From JALYLC01 sp035696365 (GTDB taxonomy: Bacteria; Actinomycetota; Thermoleophilia; Gaiellales; JALYLC01), in assembly GCA_035696365.1 (NCBI GenBank), contig DASRQS010000118.1, positions 1 to 26,917 on the forward strand: a stretch of DNA of 26,917 nt. The letters are read 5' to 3'. The first letter of the stretch is position 1. Each line of letters begins with the position of its first letter. The translations under genes were made by a program, and so were the position numbers. Below, in pieces: positions 7,320 to 14,908 of this stretch. A model generated the notes under the pieces. That model ran no database searches. It was not told the origin of the DNA and saw nothing but the letters and a program-made list of their open reading frames with translations.

Positions 7320-8177
7320 ATGAGAAACAGTCGTTTCGTAGTCGCGCTCGCAGCCGTGGCATGTGCTGCGGCGCTCCCGGCAGCCGCCGCTGCGCACACG
7401 AGCCATCCGGCTCATCACGGTCATCCGGGCAAGGGCACGTCTGGCAACACCACCGTCGTCCGCCTCGCGCCGGCCGCCGGTCAGAAGGCCAAGGGCTTCG
7501 CCGAGCTCACGCAGCGCACCGGCGCACTGAGCGTTGCGGTGCGCGTCTCGGGCCTGACTCCCGGCGCCTTCTACGCAACGCATCTGCATTCCGGCTCGTG
7601 CCTCGTGCAGGGGGCCTCGGTAGTGACGTTCCCCGACCTGTACGCCGATGAGCATGGTGTCGCCAAGCTCGTCACGACCGTGCCGACGGACGCCGCGGCG
7701 AACTTCGTCGCCAACGGCTTCTACGTCGACGTGCACGCCGGCCCGTCCGCCAGTACCACGCCGGTCATCTCGTGCGGCGATCTGAGCGTGAAGCCCCCGA
7801 AGGCCGACAAGTCCGCCGCCTTCACTTGGCTCAAGGGCTCGAGCGGCGCGCACGGCCGCGCGGAGCTCTTCCAGAAGGGCAGTGACGTGAGCGTGTGGAT
7901 CAGCCTCAGCGGCCTGAAACCGGGCGCTCACGCCGTCCACTTGCATGCCGGCACGTGTGCCGCGCCTGGCTCGGTCGCCGTCAGCCTCGGCGACGTGACC
8001 GCCGGCCCGGACGGCAAGGCCAGCATGAAGATCGCCTCCACCTCGACCATCACGGTCGTGACCAAGGGCTTCTCGCTGGACGTCCACGCAGCTCCGAGCG
8101 CAACCGCGACGCCGGCCGACGTGGTCGCCTGCGGCGATCTCTACGGCTTCAAGAAGCACGGTCACTTCAAGAAGTAA
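7320..8177 (+). CDS. Secreted protein with two CHRD-like domains
   Basis: A 285-residue exported protein. The start is the ATG at 7320, preceded by a strong GGGAGGGG; the frame stays open upstream but lacks such a site. Residues 1-25 are a signal peptide with an AAA-H cleavage site, followed by a His-rich stretch (26-36). Two tandem homologous domains follow (about 45-155 and 165-280). Each has a V-x-G-L-x-PGA turn, then an HLHxGxC motif (THLHSGSC, VHLHAGTC), an F(S/Y)xDVHAxPSA strand and a terminal CGDL. This resembles the CHRD domain, found in chordin and in bacterial secreted proteins; its function is unknown. The paired Cys (HLHxGxC and CGDL) could form a disulfide within each domain. It is a single gene ending in a strong terminator. 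Confidence 0.88.
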   Translation: MRNSRFVVALAAVACAAALPAAAAAHTSHPAHHGHPGKGTSGNTTVVRLAPAAGQKAKGFAELTQRTGALSVAVRVSGLTPGAFYATHLHSGSCLVQGASVVTFPDLYADEHGVAKLVTTVPTDAAANFVANGFYVDVHAGPSASTTPVISCGDLSVKPPKADKSAAFTWLKGSSGAHGRAELFQKGSDVSVWISLSGLKPGAHAVHLHAGTCAAPGSVAVSLGDVTAGPDGKASMKIASTSTITVVTKGFSLDVHAAPSATATPADVVACGDLYGFKKHGHFKK

Positions 8178-8222
8178 TCCCGGCAGCGAGCGCGACCAGC
8201 GCTCCGCCGACAAGCCGCGACG

Positions 8223-8264
8223 GACGCAGGGGGCCGGGCGAAAGCCCGGCCCCAGCGTCGTTTT
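8223..8264. terminator. Strong bidirectional intrinsic terminator
   Basis: A 10-bp stem (8230-8239 with 8244-8253) closes a GAAA tetraloop. It is extended by a lower 5-bp stem GACGC/GCGTC (8223-8227 with 8255-8259) across a small AG/A internal loop. TTTT follows on the + strand (8261-8264). It lies between the convergent CHRD and PPK2 genes. Confidence 0.9.
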
Positions 8265-8272
8265 CGGAACCC

Positions 8273-9091
8273 TCAGGTGATGACGAGGGCCTTGATCTCA
8301 GGCGCGAGCTCGGGCCACTTCAGGTCAAGCCCCTCGAGCGTCTGCGTCAGGACTTCGGCGACGACCGCATCGCGCACCCATTTGTGGTCGGCCGGCACGA
8401 TGTGCCAGGGCGCGGTGCTCGTGGAGGTGCGCTCGAGCACCGCGCGGTAGGCCGTCATGTACTCGTTCCAATTCGCGCGCTTGGCGAGGTCGTCCGGAGA
8501 GAACTTCCAGTTCTTGGCGGGATCCGCGATGCGCGCGCGGAAGCGCTTCGCCTGCTCTTCCTCGGAGATGTGGAGGAAGAGCTTCACGACCGTCGTGCCC
8601 TCGTTCGCGAGGTGCTGCTCGAAGTTGTTGATGGACCCGTAGCGCTGCTTCCAGACCTGTTTGGGGACGAGGTTCTCGACGCGCACGACGAGCACGTCCT
8701 CATAGTGCGAACGGTTGAAGATGCCGATCTCGCCGCGCTGCGGGACCACCTGATGGACGCGCCAGAGGAAGTCGTGGGCGAGCTCGGCGGAGTTCGGCGC
8801 CTTGAAGCCGGCCACGCGCACGCTCATGGGGTTGAGGCCGCCCAGGCAGTGCTTGATGGTGCCGTCCTTGCCCGAGGCGTCCATGCCCTGCAGCACGACG
8901 AGCACGGCGCGCTGGTGCTCGGCCATCAGCATGGCCGCGAGCTCTGCCATGCGCTCGGCGCGCTTGGCTGTGCGCTCGCGCGCCGTCTTCTCGTCGCGGA
9001 GGCCGAGGCGAGCGTCGGGCGGGTGGTCCTTGAGATTCACCTTGGAGCCGGGCGCGACGCGCGTGGCCTGGGCGAGATCCTGATCCTGCAT
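8273..9091 (-). CDS. ppk2: Polyphosphate kinase 2 family (polyphosphate:nucleotide phosphotransferase)
   Basis: A 272-residue cytoplasmic P-loop enzyme. The Walker A motif is GMDASGKDG (69-77). The NPMSVRVAGFKAPNSAELAHDFLWR segment (87-111) and IFNRSHYEDVLVVRV (124-138) are PPK2 hallmarks, the latter being the Walker B/lid region. The FKAP and HDFLWR features point to the PPK2 group that phosphorylates AMP and/or ADP with polyphosphate. I would not assign the exact class without alignment. The chosen start, ATG 9091, gives the usual family length; the open frame extends 38 residues upstream into low-complexity Ser/Arg sequence overlapping the VOC gene. There is no Shine-Dalgarno; TATCGT lies 8 nt before the ATG. 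It may also be read from the upstream GNAT-VOC pair (31-nt gap). Confidence 0.93.
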   Translation of the reverse strand: MQDQDLAQATRVAPGSKVNLKDHPPDARLGLRDEKTARERTAKRAERMAELAAMLMAEHQRAVLVVLQGMDASGKDGTIKHCLGGLNPMSVRVAGFKAPNSAELAHDFLWRVHQVVPQRGEIGIFNRSHYEDVLVVRVENLVPKQVWKQRYGSINNFEQHLANEGTTVVKLFLHISEEEQAKRFRARIADPAKNWKFSPDDLAKRANWNEYMTAYRAVLERTSTSTAPWHIVPADHKWVRDAVVAEVLTQTLEGLDLKWPELAPEIKALVIT

Positions 9092-9099
9092 GCCGCGGG

Positions 9100-9105
9100 A
9101 CGATA
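9100..9105 (-). promoter_or_regulatory. Candidate -10 box for leaderless ppk2 mRNA
   Basis: TATCGT on the minus strand lies 8 nt before the ppk2 ATG at 9091, in a gene with no Shine-Dalgarno sequence. It sits in the 31-nt gap after the VOC stop. No -35 match is found. Confidence 0.45.
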
Positions 9106-9122
9106 CGCGAAAGCCGCGAGGC

Positions 9123-9542
9123 CTAGCTCGTGGGCGCGACGAGCTCGATGCGGTTGCCGAACGGGTCATCGACGAAGACACGGGTGATCCCGGGCAGGTC
9201 GACATCGCGGCGCGCGGCGCAGCCGGCCGCCTCCAGCCGGGCGACCATGGCCTCGAGCGCTCCGGTGTTGCGCAGCCGGAGCGCCGGATGCGCCTTCGCC
9301 GCCGGGCTGAACTGCTCGCTCACCCCGACGTGCAGTTGTTGCTCTCCGCAGGTGAACCAGCACCCTCCGCGCGCCACCAGCGCGGCCGGCTTCTCGAGCT
9401 CCGGGAGGCCGAGCAGACCGCCATAGAAGGCGCGCGCCGCCTCCTCGCAGCCGGCAGGGGCGGCGACCTGCACGTGATCGATGCCGATCACGGGACACTC
9501 GGGGTCTGGCCCTTGATGTCCCGCTCGCGCGTGATCGCTCAT
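9123..9542 (-). CDS. VOC-family (glyoxalase-like) protein with repeat-encoded N-terminus
   Basis: A 139-residue single VOC protein. The fold starts at VIGIDHVQVAAP (His23) and ends with VFVDDPFGNRIELVAP (Glu133); His71 in LHVGV is a further candidate metal ligand. The function is unassigned; such proteins include dioxygenase-like and resistance enzymes. The ATG at 9542 overlaps the upstream GNAT stop in an ATGA junction with GGAG about 9 nt before it, so this start is favoured. Residues 8-17 (GHQGPDPECP) are then translated from the 31-nt dispersed repeat at 9492-9522, a segment foreign to the family. The alternative start is the GTG at 9491, directly after the repeat, which would give a standard 122-residue protein but has no ribosome-binding site. 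Confidence 0.88.
   Translation of the reverse strand: MSDHARAGHQGPDPECPVIGIDHVQVAAPAGCEEAARAFYGGLLGLPELEKPAALVARGGCWFTCGEQQLHVGVSEQFSPAAKAHPALRLRNTGALEAMVARLEAAGCAARRDVDLPGITRVFVDDPFGNRIELVAPTS
9492..9522. repeat. Third-locus copy of the GGGACACTCGGGGTC repeat
   Basis: A 31-nt sequence identical to 1902-1932, about 7.6 kb away. Its ends GGGACA/TGTCCC are inverted. It lies inside the 5' end of the VOC reading frame, antisense to its orientation at 1902. Confidence 0.93.
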
Positions 9543-10030
9543 TCGACGACTCCGCTGCGACGCTCCATCAGCACCACGTCGCGCCAGCTGCCGGCCAGCC
9601 GCCCGATGCGCTCGCGCCTGCCCACGACGCGAAAGCCGCAGCGCTCGTGCAGCGCGACGCTGGCCTCGTTCTCGGGGAAGATGCCGGCCTGCAGCGTCCA
9701 GATGCCGGCGCCTTCGGCGCTCTCGACGAGTGCGCGCAGCAGGCCGCCGCCGACGCCCTGGCCGCGGGCCTCCTCGGCGATGTAGATCGTCTCCTCGGCC
9801 ACGCCGCGGTAGACCGCGCGCCCCGAATAGGGGCTCAGCGCCACCCAGCCGAGCAGGCGGCCGCCGGCGCGCGCGACGAGGCGGTGATCGGGCAGGTGCG
9901 CGGCGTCCCAGGCCTCGTAGGCCGGCACGGACGTCTCGAAGGTGGCGACGCCCGTCGCGATGCCCTCGGCGTAGATCGCGGCGACCTCCGGCCAGTCCCC
10001 GGGCTGCATCGCCGCGGCCGTGAAACGCAA
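9539..10030 (-). CDS. GNAT N-acetyltransferase (phosphinothricin/methionine-sulfoximine type)
   Basis: A 163-residue GNAT. It has the PAT-like N-terminus (AAIYAEGIATGVATFET), the WVALSPYSGRAVYRGVAEETIYI strands and the acetyl-CoA loop ARGQGVGGGLL (~89-99), then LQAGIFPENEASVALHERCGFRVVG typical of phosphinothricin/methionine-sulfone acetyltransferases, which acylate small amino-acid analogues. The start is a TTG at 10030; the first inner ATG (10009) would cut the first beta strand. The TTG abuts the base of the tRNA-Glu terminator stem, so the only upstream G-rich sequence lies within that hairpin. Its stop overlaps the VOC ATG (ATGA), so the two are coupled. The exact substrate is unknown. 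Confidence 0.9.
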   Translation of the reverse strand: MRFTAAAMQPGDWPEVAAIYAEGIATGVATFETSVPAYEAWDAAHLPDHRLVARAGGRLLGWVALSPYSGRAVYRGVAEETIYIAEEARGQGVGGGLLRALVESAEGAGIWTLQAGIFPENEASVALHERCGFRVVGRRERIGRLAGSWRDVVLMERRSGVVE

Positions 10031-10056
10031 ACGGCCCCCGCGCGAGCGGGGGCCGT
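10031..10056 (-). terminator. Intrinsic terminator of tRNA-Glu
   Basis: A perfect 11-bp stem ACGGCCCCCGC/GCGGGGGCCGT (10031-10041 with 10046-10056) with a 4-nt loop. On the minus strand it is followed by TTGCGTTT, whose TTG is the GNAT start codon. It begins 7 nt after the tRNA 3' end. Confidence 0.85.
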
Positions 10057-10062
10057 GCGAGG

Positions 10063-10135
10063 TACCGCGTACGGGATTCGAACCCGTGTTACCGGCGTGA
10101 GAGGCCAGCGTCCTAGGCCCCTAGACGAACGCGGC
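10063..10135 (-). tRNA. tRNA-Glu(CTC)
   Basis: A 73-nt cloverleaf. The acceptor GCCGCGT pairs with ACGCGGT (G1-U72 wobble), with discriminator A. The D-arm is followed by an anticodon stem CTGGC/GCCGG around loop CTCTCAC, giving anticodon CTC. The T-arm is ACGGG-TTCGAAT-CCCGT. CCA is not encoded. Confidence 0.96.
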
Positions 10136-10155
10136 ACGTACTCGGGGCAAGCAGC

Positions 10156-10161
10156 ATTCTA
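10156..10161 (-). promoter_or_regulatory. -10 box for tRNA-Glu
   Basis: TAGAAT on the minus strand, 20 nt before the mature tRNA 5' end. It lies just downstream of the mmsA stop. No canonical -35 is seen. Confidence 0.45.
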
Positions 10162-10180
10162 TCGAATCGCGCTCGCGGGA

Positions 10181-11704
10181 TCACTCGACGAAGAACTTGC
10201 CCGTCTCGCCGTCGGAGTACCAGCGCGTCGTGACGGTCGTCTTGCGCGTGTAGAAGTCGATCGCATCGCCACCGTGGGCGTGCAGATCACCGAGGAAGGA
10301 GTCCTTCCAGCCGGAGAACGGGAAGAACGCCACCGGGGCCGCGACACCGACGTTGACGCCGATCATGCCCGCGTCGCAGTCGTGCCGGTAGCGGCGCGCG
10401 ACGGCGCCCGACTCGGTGAAGATCGAGGAGCCGTTGCCGTAGCGTGAGCCGTTGACGACCGCGATGGCCTCCTCCAGCGTGTCGACCTTCACGACCGAGA
10501 GCACGGGCCCGAAGATCTCCTCGCGCGCGACCTCCATGTCGGGTGTCACGTCGTCCATGATGGTCGGCCCAACGAAGGCGCCGGCCTCGTTGTCGCCGCT
10601 TTCCTCGCGGCCGTCGAGCACGATGCTCGCGCCCTCGGCGGCGCCCTTGTCGATCCAGGAGCGCACGATGTCGCGACGCTCGCTGGACACGAGCGGGCCG
10701 ACGCCGACGCCCTTCTCGAGGCCGTTGCCGACGCGCAGCTGCTCGGCCGCCTCGATCAGCGCGGGCACGACGCGGTCGTGGGCCGCGCCGACGGTCACGA
10801 GCACGGATCCGGCCATGCAGCGCTGCCCGGCCGCGCCGAAGGACGAGGAGATGATGCCCTCGACCGTCTTGTCGACGACCGCGTCGGGCATCACGACCAT
10901 GTGGTTCTTGGCGCCGCCGAGGGCCTGCACGCGCTTGCCAGCGCGCGCCGAGCGCTCGTAGACGAGCTTGGCGACCGTGGCCGACCCGACGAACGAGACG
11001 CCGGCGATGCCCGGGTGGTCGCAGATGCCCTCGACGACCTCGCGGCCGCCGTTGACGAGGTTGATGACACCGGGCGGCAGCAGCTCGAGGTCGTGGATGA
11101 GCTTGAAGATCGCCTCCTGGGCGAGCGGCACCTGCTCGGACGGCTTGAGCACGAAAGTGTTGCCGCAGGCCACGGCGAAGGGCAGGAACCACATGGGGAC
11201 CATGGCCGGGAAGTTGAACGGGCAGATCGCGCCGAACACGCCGATGGGCTGCCGGTAGGTCTCGCAGTCGACGTTGGTCGCGACGTTCTCGAGGTTGCGG
11301 CCCTGCATGGTTGTCGGCACCGCGGAGGCGCACTCGACCATCTCGATCGCGCGGCCGACCTCGGCGAATGCATCCGGCAGCGTCTTGCCCATGTCCTGGG
11401 TGATCAGGCGGGCGATCTGCTCCTGGTTCTCGAGCAGCGCCTGGCGCAGCGTGAACATGCGCCGCGCGCGCTCGATCGTGGGCGTGCGCCGCCAGGCGGG
11501 GAAGGCCTCCTGCGCCGCCCGCACCGCGGCGTCCAGGTCGGCGGCCGAGGAGAGGGGAACGCGCGCGAGCAGCGCGCCCGTCGCCGGCTCGTTGACATCG
11601 AGATGCTCGTTCGTGTCGGCCTCGACGAACGCGCCGCCGATGTAGTTGCGCAGCGTGCGGACTTCGGTGGCGTCCGCCGTCTGCGTGGGCATCGTAGTGC
11701 TCAT
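10181..11704 (-). CDS. mmsA: (Methyl)malonate-semialdehyde dehydrogenase, CoA-acylating
   Basis: A 507-residue aldehyde dehydrogenase of the MmsA/IolA type, which converts methylmalonate or malonate semialdehyde plus CoA and NAD to propionyl- or acetyl-CoA. The catalytic Cys is in FGAAGQRCMAG (Cys296). The usual general-base Glu is replaced by Asn in LGGAKNHMVVMPDA (Asn267), a hallmark of this CoA-dependent subfamily. ICPFNFPAMVPMWFLPFA (~160-177) and the C-terminal FPFSGWKDSFLGDLHAHG are also typical. The start is ATG 11704 with GGAGG 5 nt upstream; TATCCT at 11740-11735 is a likely -10. It is divergent from the class III aminotransferase, which fits a shared beta-alanine or 3-aminoisobutyrate route. 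Confidence 0.95.
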   Translation of the reverse strand: MSTTMPTQTADATEVRTLRNYIGGAFVEADTNEHLDVNEPATGALLARVPLSSAADLDAAVRAAQEAFPAWRRTPTIERARRMFTLRQALLENQEQIARLITQDMGKTLPDAFAEVGRAIEMVECASAVPTTMQGRNLENVATNVDCETYRQPIGVFGAICPFNFPAMVPMWFLPFAVACGNTFVLKPSEQVPLAQEAIFKLIHDLELLPPGVINLVNGGREVVEGICDHPGIAGVSFVGSATVAKLVYERSARAGKRVQALGGAKNHMVVMPDAVVDKTVEGIISSSFGAAGQRCMAGSVLVTVGAAHDRVVPALIEAAEQLRVGNGLEKGVGVGPLVSSERRDIVRSWIDKGAAEGASIVLDGREESGDNEAGAFVGPTIMDDVTPDMEVAREEIFGPVLSVVKVDTLEEAIAVVNGSRYGNGSSIFTESGAVARRYRHDCDAGMIGVNVGVAAPVAFFPFSGWKDSFLGDLHAHGGDAIDFYTRKTTVTTRWYSDGETGKFFVE

Positions 11705-11734
11705 ACCGCCCTCCGCTTGGGTCCTATCGCCTGC

Positions 11735-11740
11735 AGGATA
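11735..11740 (-). promoter_or_regulatory. Candidate -10 box for mmsA
   Basis: TATCCT on the minus strand, about 30 nt before the mmsA ATG. This gives a short leader containing the GGAGG ribosome-binding site. Confidence 0.4.
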
Positions 11741-11777
11741 CGCCGTCTCGGTGGGTACGCCGAGGCGGTCGAGCCGA

Positions 11778-11783
11778 TAGCCT
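11778..11783 (+). promoter_or_regulatory. Candidate -10 box for the class III aminotransferase
   Basis: TAGCCT on the plus strand, giving a leader of about 60 nt before ATG 11854. It lies 38 nt from the divergent mmsA -10, so both promoters share the 149-nt intergenic region. Confidence 0.35.
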
Positions 11784-11853
11784 GAGCGCGTCTGGGAGCT
11801 TGTCAGTCGTACCTGGGCCCGTCTCACCGGCGGGGCCAGCTGAAAGGACGCGC

Positions 11854-13176
11854 ATGAGCCAGGTCGAAAGCCCGCTGGGAGCACTCGACATCGAGCGCGC
11901 GGCCCGGCACGAGTGGCTGTCGTGGACGAAGATGTCGGACGTCGAGCGCGAGGCGCCGCCCGTGCTCGTCGGAGGGGACGGGCCGTACGTCGTCGAGGCC
12001 GGTGGCACGCGCCTGCTGGACGCGATGTCCGGCCTCTTCACGACGCAGATCGGCTACTCGCACGGAACCGAGATCGGCGCAGCCGCGGCCGCGCAGATGG
12101 AGCGCCTCGCCTTCTACCCGAACTGGGCTGCGACGAACCCGGCCACGCTCGCGCTGACCGAGCGGGTGCTTGCGCTGGCGCCGCCGCAGATGGCGCGCAT
12201 CTTCTTCACCTCGGGCGGCTCGGAGTCGGTGGAGTCGGCCTGGAAGCTGGCGCGGCAGCATTTCAACGCGCGCGGCGAGAGCTCGCGCCGGATCGTGATC
12301 TCGCGTCACGGCTCCTACCACGGGTGTTCGCTCGGAGCGCTCTCGATCACCGGCATCCCGGCGGCCAAGGCACCCTTCGAGCCGCTCGTGCCCGACACGC
12401 GCCACGTGCTCAACACGGATCCCCGGCAGGGCGCGGGCGACGACCCGCTGGCCGCTGCGGACGCGATCGAGCAGGCGATCCTGGCGGAGGGCCCCGAGAA
12501 CGTCTGCATGGTCATCGTCGAGCCCGTCCAGAACGCCGGCGGCACACTCGTGCCGCCACCCGGCTATGCCCAGCGCGTGCGTGAGATCTGCGACCGCCAC
12601 GGTGTGCTGCTGTGCTGCGACGAGGTCATCTGCGCGTTCGGCCGGCTTGGGCACTGGTTCGGCTCTGAGCGGCTCGGCTTCACGCCCGACCTGATCACGT
12701 TCGCGAAGGGCGTCACCTCGGGCTACGCGCCGCTCGGCGGCGTGATCTTCACGGAGGCCGTCGCCGCCCCCCTGCTCGAGAGCGAGGGGCTCTACGCCCA
12801 CGGCTACACCTTCGGCGGGCATCCCGTCTCCTGCGCGGTCGCGCTCGCCAACCTGGCGATCATGGAGCGCGTCGGGGCGCTGGCCAACGTGCTCGAGGTC
12901 GAGCCCTACCTGGAGAGCGTGCTCAACGACGTCGCGGCGTCCTCGCCGATCGCCGTCGAGGCGCGCGGCTGCGGCTTCTTCCGCTCGCTCGAGCTGGTCG
13001 ACGCGGCGCTCGTCGATCGCGTGCGCGCCGCCACGCGGACGCGCGGCGTGATCGTGCGCACCGACGTGCGTGCCAACCCGTGCCTCGCCATCTCGCCGCC
13101 GCTCATCACCGACCGCTCGCAGGTCGACGAGCTCGCCGAGGCGCTGGCCGGCGGCTTGGCCGAGATCGCCGGGTGA
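11854..13176 (+). CDS. Class III PLP omega-aminotransferase
   Basis: A 440-residue fold-type I enzyme. The PLP phosphate-binding SGGSES is at 120-125, the ring-stacking segment is SRHGSYHG (150-157), the pyridine-N Asp is in CCDEVICAFGR (Asp256) and the Schiff-base lysine is in TFAKGVTSGY (Lys285). The C-terminal TFGGHP motif and an N-terminal substrate-lid stretch fit the beta-alanine/taurine/omega-amino acid:pyruvate transaminase group. ATG 11854 is chosen because GAAAGGA lies about 7 nt upstream. It is divergent from mmsA, a pairing also known from beta-alanine catabolism, so malonate or methylmalonate semialdehyde is a plausible product. Its stop overlaps the next aminotransferase (GTGA). 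Confidence 0.92.
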   Translation: MSQVESPLGALDIERAARHEWLSWTKMSDVEREAPPVLVGGDGPYVVEAGGTRLLDAMSGLFTTQIGYSHGTEIGAAAAAQMERLAFYPNWAATNPATLALTERVLALAPPQMARIFFTSGGSESVESAWKLARQHFNARGESSRRIVISRHGSYHGCSLGALSITGIPAAKAPFEPLVPDTRHVLNTDPRQGAGDDPLAAADAIEQAILAEGPENVCMVIVEPVQNAGGTLVPPPGYAQRVREICDRHGVLLCCDEVICAFGRLGHWFGSERLGFTPDLITFAKGVTSGYAPLGGVIFTEAVAAPLLESEGLYAHGYTFGGHPVSCAVALANLAIMERVGALANVLEVEPYLESVLNDVAASSPIAVEARGCGFFRSLELVDAALVDRVRAATRTRGVIVRTDVRANPCLAISPPLITDRSQVDELAEALAGGLAEIAG

Positions 13177-14258
13177 CGGCTCCGTTCAGGCCCGAGCTCG
13201 AGGGCCTGGTGCCCTACGAGCCGGGCCGCCCGGTCGAGATCGTCCAGCGCGAGCTCGGCCTCACCGGGCCGGTCGTAAAGCTCGCCTCCAACGAAGGCCC
13301 CTGGGGGCCGGTGCCGGCGGCCTTGGAGGCGATCATGAACGCCGCGCGCGCGGGCAACCGCTATCCCGACGGGGGTGCGTATTCGCTGCGCACGGCTCTG
13401 GCCGAGCGCCATGGCGTGGCGTTCGGGCAGGTCGTGGTCGGAAACGGCGCGGACGCCGTCCTCAACTACCTGTCCCTCGCCCTGCTCGAGCCCGGTGACG
13501 AGGTCGCGTTCTGCTGGCCCTCGTTCCCTGTGTACCCCATCAACACGGCCAAGATGGGAGCGGTGGCCGTGCGCGCCCCGCTCGCGGGCTCGAGCTACGA
13601 CCTCGCTGCGCTGGCTGCGAGCGTGGGGGAGCGCACGAAGCTCGTGTACGTCACGAACCCCAACAACCCGACCGGCGGCATGGTCACGCGCGCTGCGCTG
13701 GAGCGCTTCCTGGACGGCCTGCCGGAGCACGTCCTGCCCGTGCTCGACGAGGCCTACTTCGAGTACGTCGACGACCCGGAGTACCCGGATGGCGCCACCG
13801 AGTTCCTGGCGCGGGGCCGGCGCTGCGTCGTGCTGCGCACCTTCTCGAAGATCTACGGCCTGGCGGGCTTCCGCGTCGGCTACGGCCTCTGCCCGCCCGA
13901 TGTCGCGGCCGCGTGCCTGAAGGTCAAGAACGCCTTCGACGTGACGCAGTCGGCGCTCGACGCCGCCCTCGCGAGCCTCGGAGCTGCCGATGAGGTCGCG
14001 CGGCGGCGGGAGCTGACGCGCGCCGGCAGGGAGCGGCTGACCGCCGGGCTGCGGGAGCGGGGGTTCGCGCCGCTCCCGGCCGTTGCCAACTTCGTCTGCG
14101 TCGAGGTGGGCGACGGAGCCGCGTTCGCCTCGCGGCTCGAGCGACAGGGCGTGATCGTGCGGCCGCTCGGACCCTTCGGCGATCCGGCCTCGGTGCGCAT
14201 CAGCGTAGGGTCCCCGGAGGAGCTGGACAGCCTGTTCGAGGCCATCGACGCCGCCTGA
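13173..14258 (+). CDS. hisC: HisC-like (histidinol-phosphate type) class I/II aminotransferase
   Basis: A 361-residue PLP aminotransferase. LASNEGPWGP (37-46) matches the HisC LxxNExPxGP signature. NPNNPTG is at 162-168, DEAYFEY at 192-198 (Asp192) and the PLP lysine is in TFSKIYGLAGFRVGY (Lys226, Arg234). HisC transfers the amino group from glutamate to imidazole-acetol phosphate in histidine synthesis; close relatives act on phenylpyruvate. The GTG start overlaps the upstream stop (GTGA), so the two aminotransferases are co-translated. No other his gene is nearby, so a role in amino-acid degradation or aromatic transamination is possible. HisC family secure, substrate less so. Confidence 0.9.
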   Translation: MTAPFRPELEGLVPYEPGRPVEIVQRELGLTGPVVKLASNEGPWGPVPAALEAIMNAARAGNRYPDGGAYSLRTALAERHGVAFGQVVVGNGADAVLNYLSLALLEPGDEVAFCWPSFPVYPINTAKMGAVAVRAPLAGSSYDLAALAASVGERTKLVYVTNPNNPTGGMVTRAALERFLDGLPEHVLPVLDEAYFEYVDDPEYPDGATEFLARGRRCVVLRTFSKIYGLAGFRVGYGLCPPDVAAACLKVKNAFDVTQSALDAALASLGAADEVARRRELTRAGRERLTAGLRERGFAPLPAVANFVCVEVGDGAAFASRLERQGVIVRPLGPFGDPASVRISVGSPEELDSLFEAIDAA

Positions 14259-14314
14259 TCGACGGCTTCCCGGCCAGCGAAACCGCCGGCCCGGGACGCG
14301 CGTAGTCGGGAGGG

Positions 14315-14878
14315 ATGGGACGGCTCGCGATCTCCGCCGGCATCGCGGCGGCGCTCGTCGTGACTGCAGTCGCGGTCGGCGCCGGCGGCGATGTGCGCAT
14401 CCATCGCCTGCATCTGCCGCCTCCGCCGGGCGGCGACGACGCCGGCGGTGTCCAGCCTCCGGCTCCCACGGATCCCTCCGCGCCGCCGTCGACCTCGCCG
14501 CCCACGAGCGTGCCGCCGCCCGCCGGCGGACAGCCCCCGGCGCCGCCACCACCGACGTCTTCGGTCGGCTGCACCGTCGCGGGCGACGCCCCCGGCGCCA
14601 CCGTCACCGGAACGCTGAGCGACTACGCGATCGCGCTCTCCGCGGCCTCGGTCTCAGCGGCGGCGACGCTCCAGTTCCGCGGCACGTATCCCGTGGGCGC
14701 CGACGTGCACAACCTCACGCTGCGTGACGGGACGGGCAATGACCTGTGCGGCACGGCGACCTTCGGGGCGGGCAATGCCGGGACGTTCACCGTCACGAAT
14801 CTGCCGAGCGGCAGCTACCAGCTCGTGTGCACGATCCATGCGGCCTTCGGCATGACGCGGGCCTTCACGGTCAACTGA
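14315..14878 (+). CDS. Exported cupredoxin with Pro-rich linker
   Basis: A 187-residue protein. Residues 1-25 are hydrophobic with a short basic start, a signal peptide or membrane anchor. A Pro/Ser/Thr-rich spacer follows (about 35-82), then a ~100-residue beta domain. His132 (VHNLTL) and Cys172, His175 and Met180 in VCTIHAAFGM reproduce the H-C-H-M ligand set of type 1 blue-copper proteins such as plastocyanin, so electron transfer at the cell surface is likely. Cys86 and Cys145 could form a disulfide. ATG 14315 is the first start after an in-frame stop. GGGAGGG touches the ATG, too close for a normal ribosome-binding site, so initiation may be unusual. The gene is 56 nt after hisC and convergent with the GroES-like gene. 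Confidence 0.82.
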   Translation: MGRLAISAGIAAALVVTAVAVGAGGDVRIHRLHLPPPPGGDDAGGVQPPAPTDPSAPPSTSPPTSVPPPAGGQPPAPPPPTSSVGCTVAGDAPGATVTGTLSDYAIALSAASVSAAATLQFRGTYPVGADVHNLTLRDGTGNDLCGTATFGAGNAGTFTVTNLPSGSYQLVCTIHAAFGMTRAFTVN

Positions 14879-14908
14879 CTACGCCGCGCCCGCCGGGGCG
14901 ACCAACGG

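Noticed and set aside
13173..14258. Histidine biosynthesis operon
   Set aside because: Only one HisC-like gene is present; neighbours are another aminotransferase and a cupredoxin.
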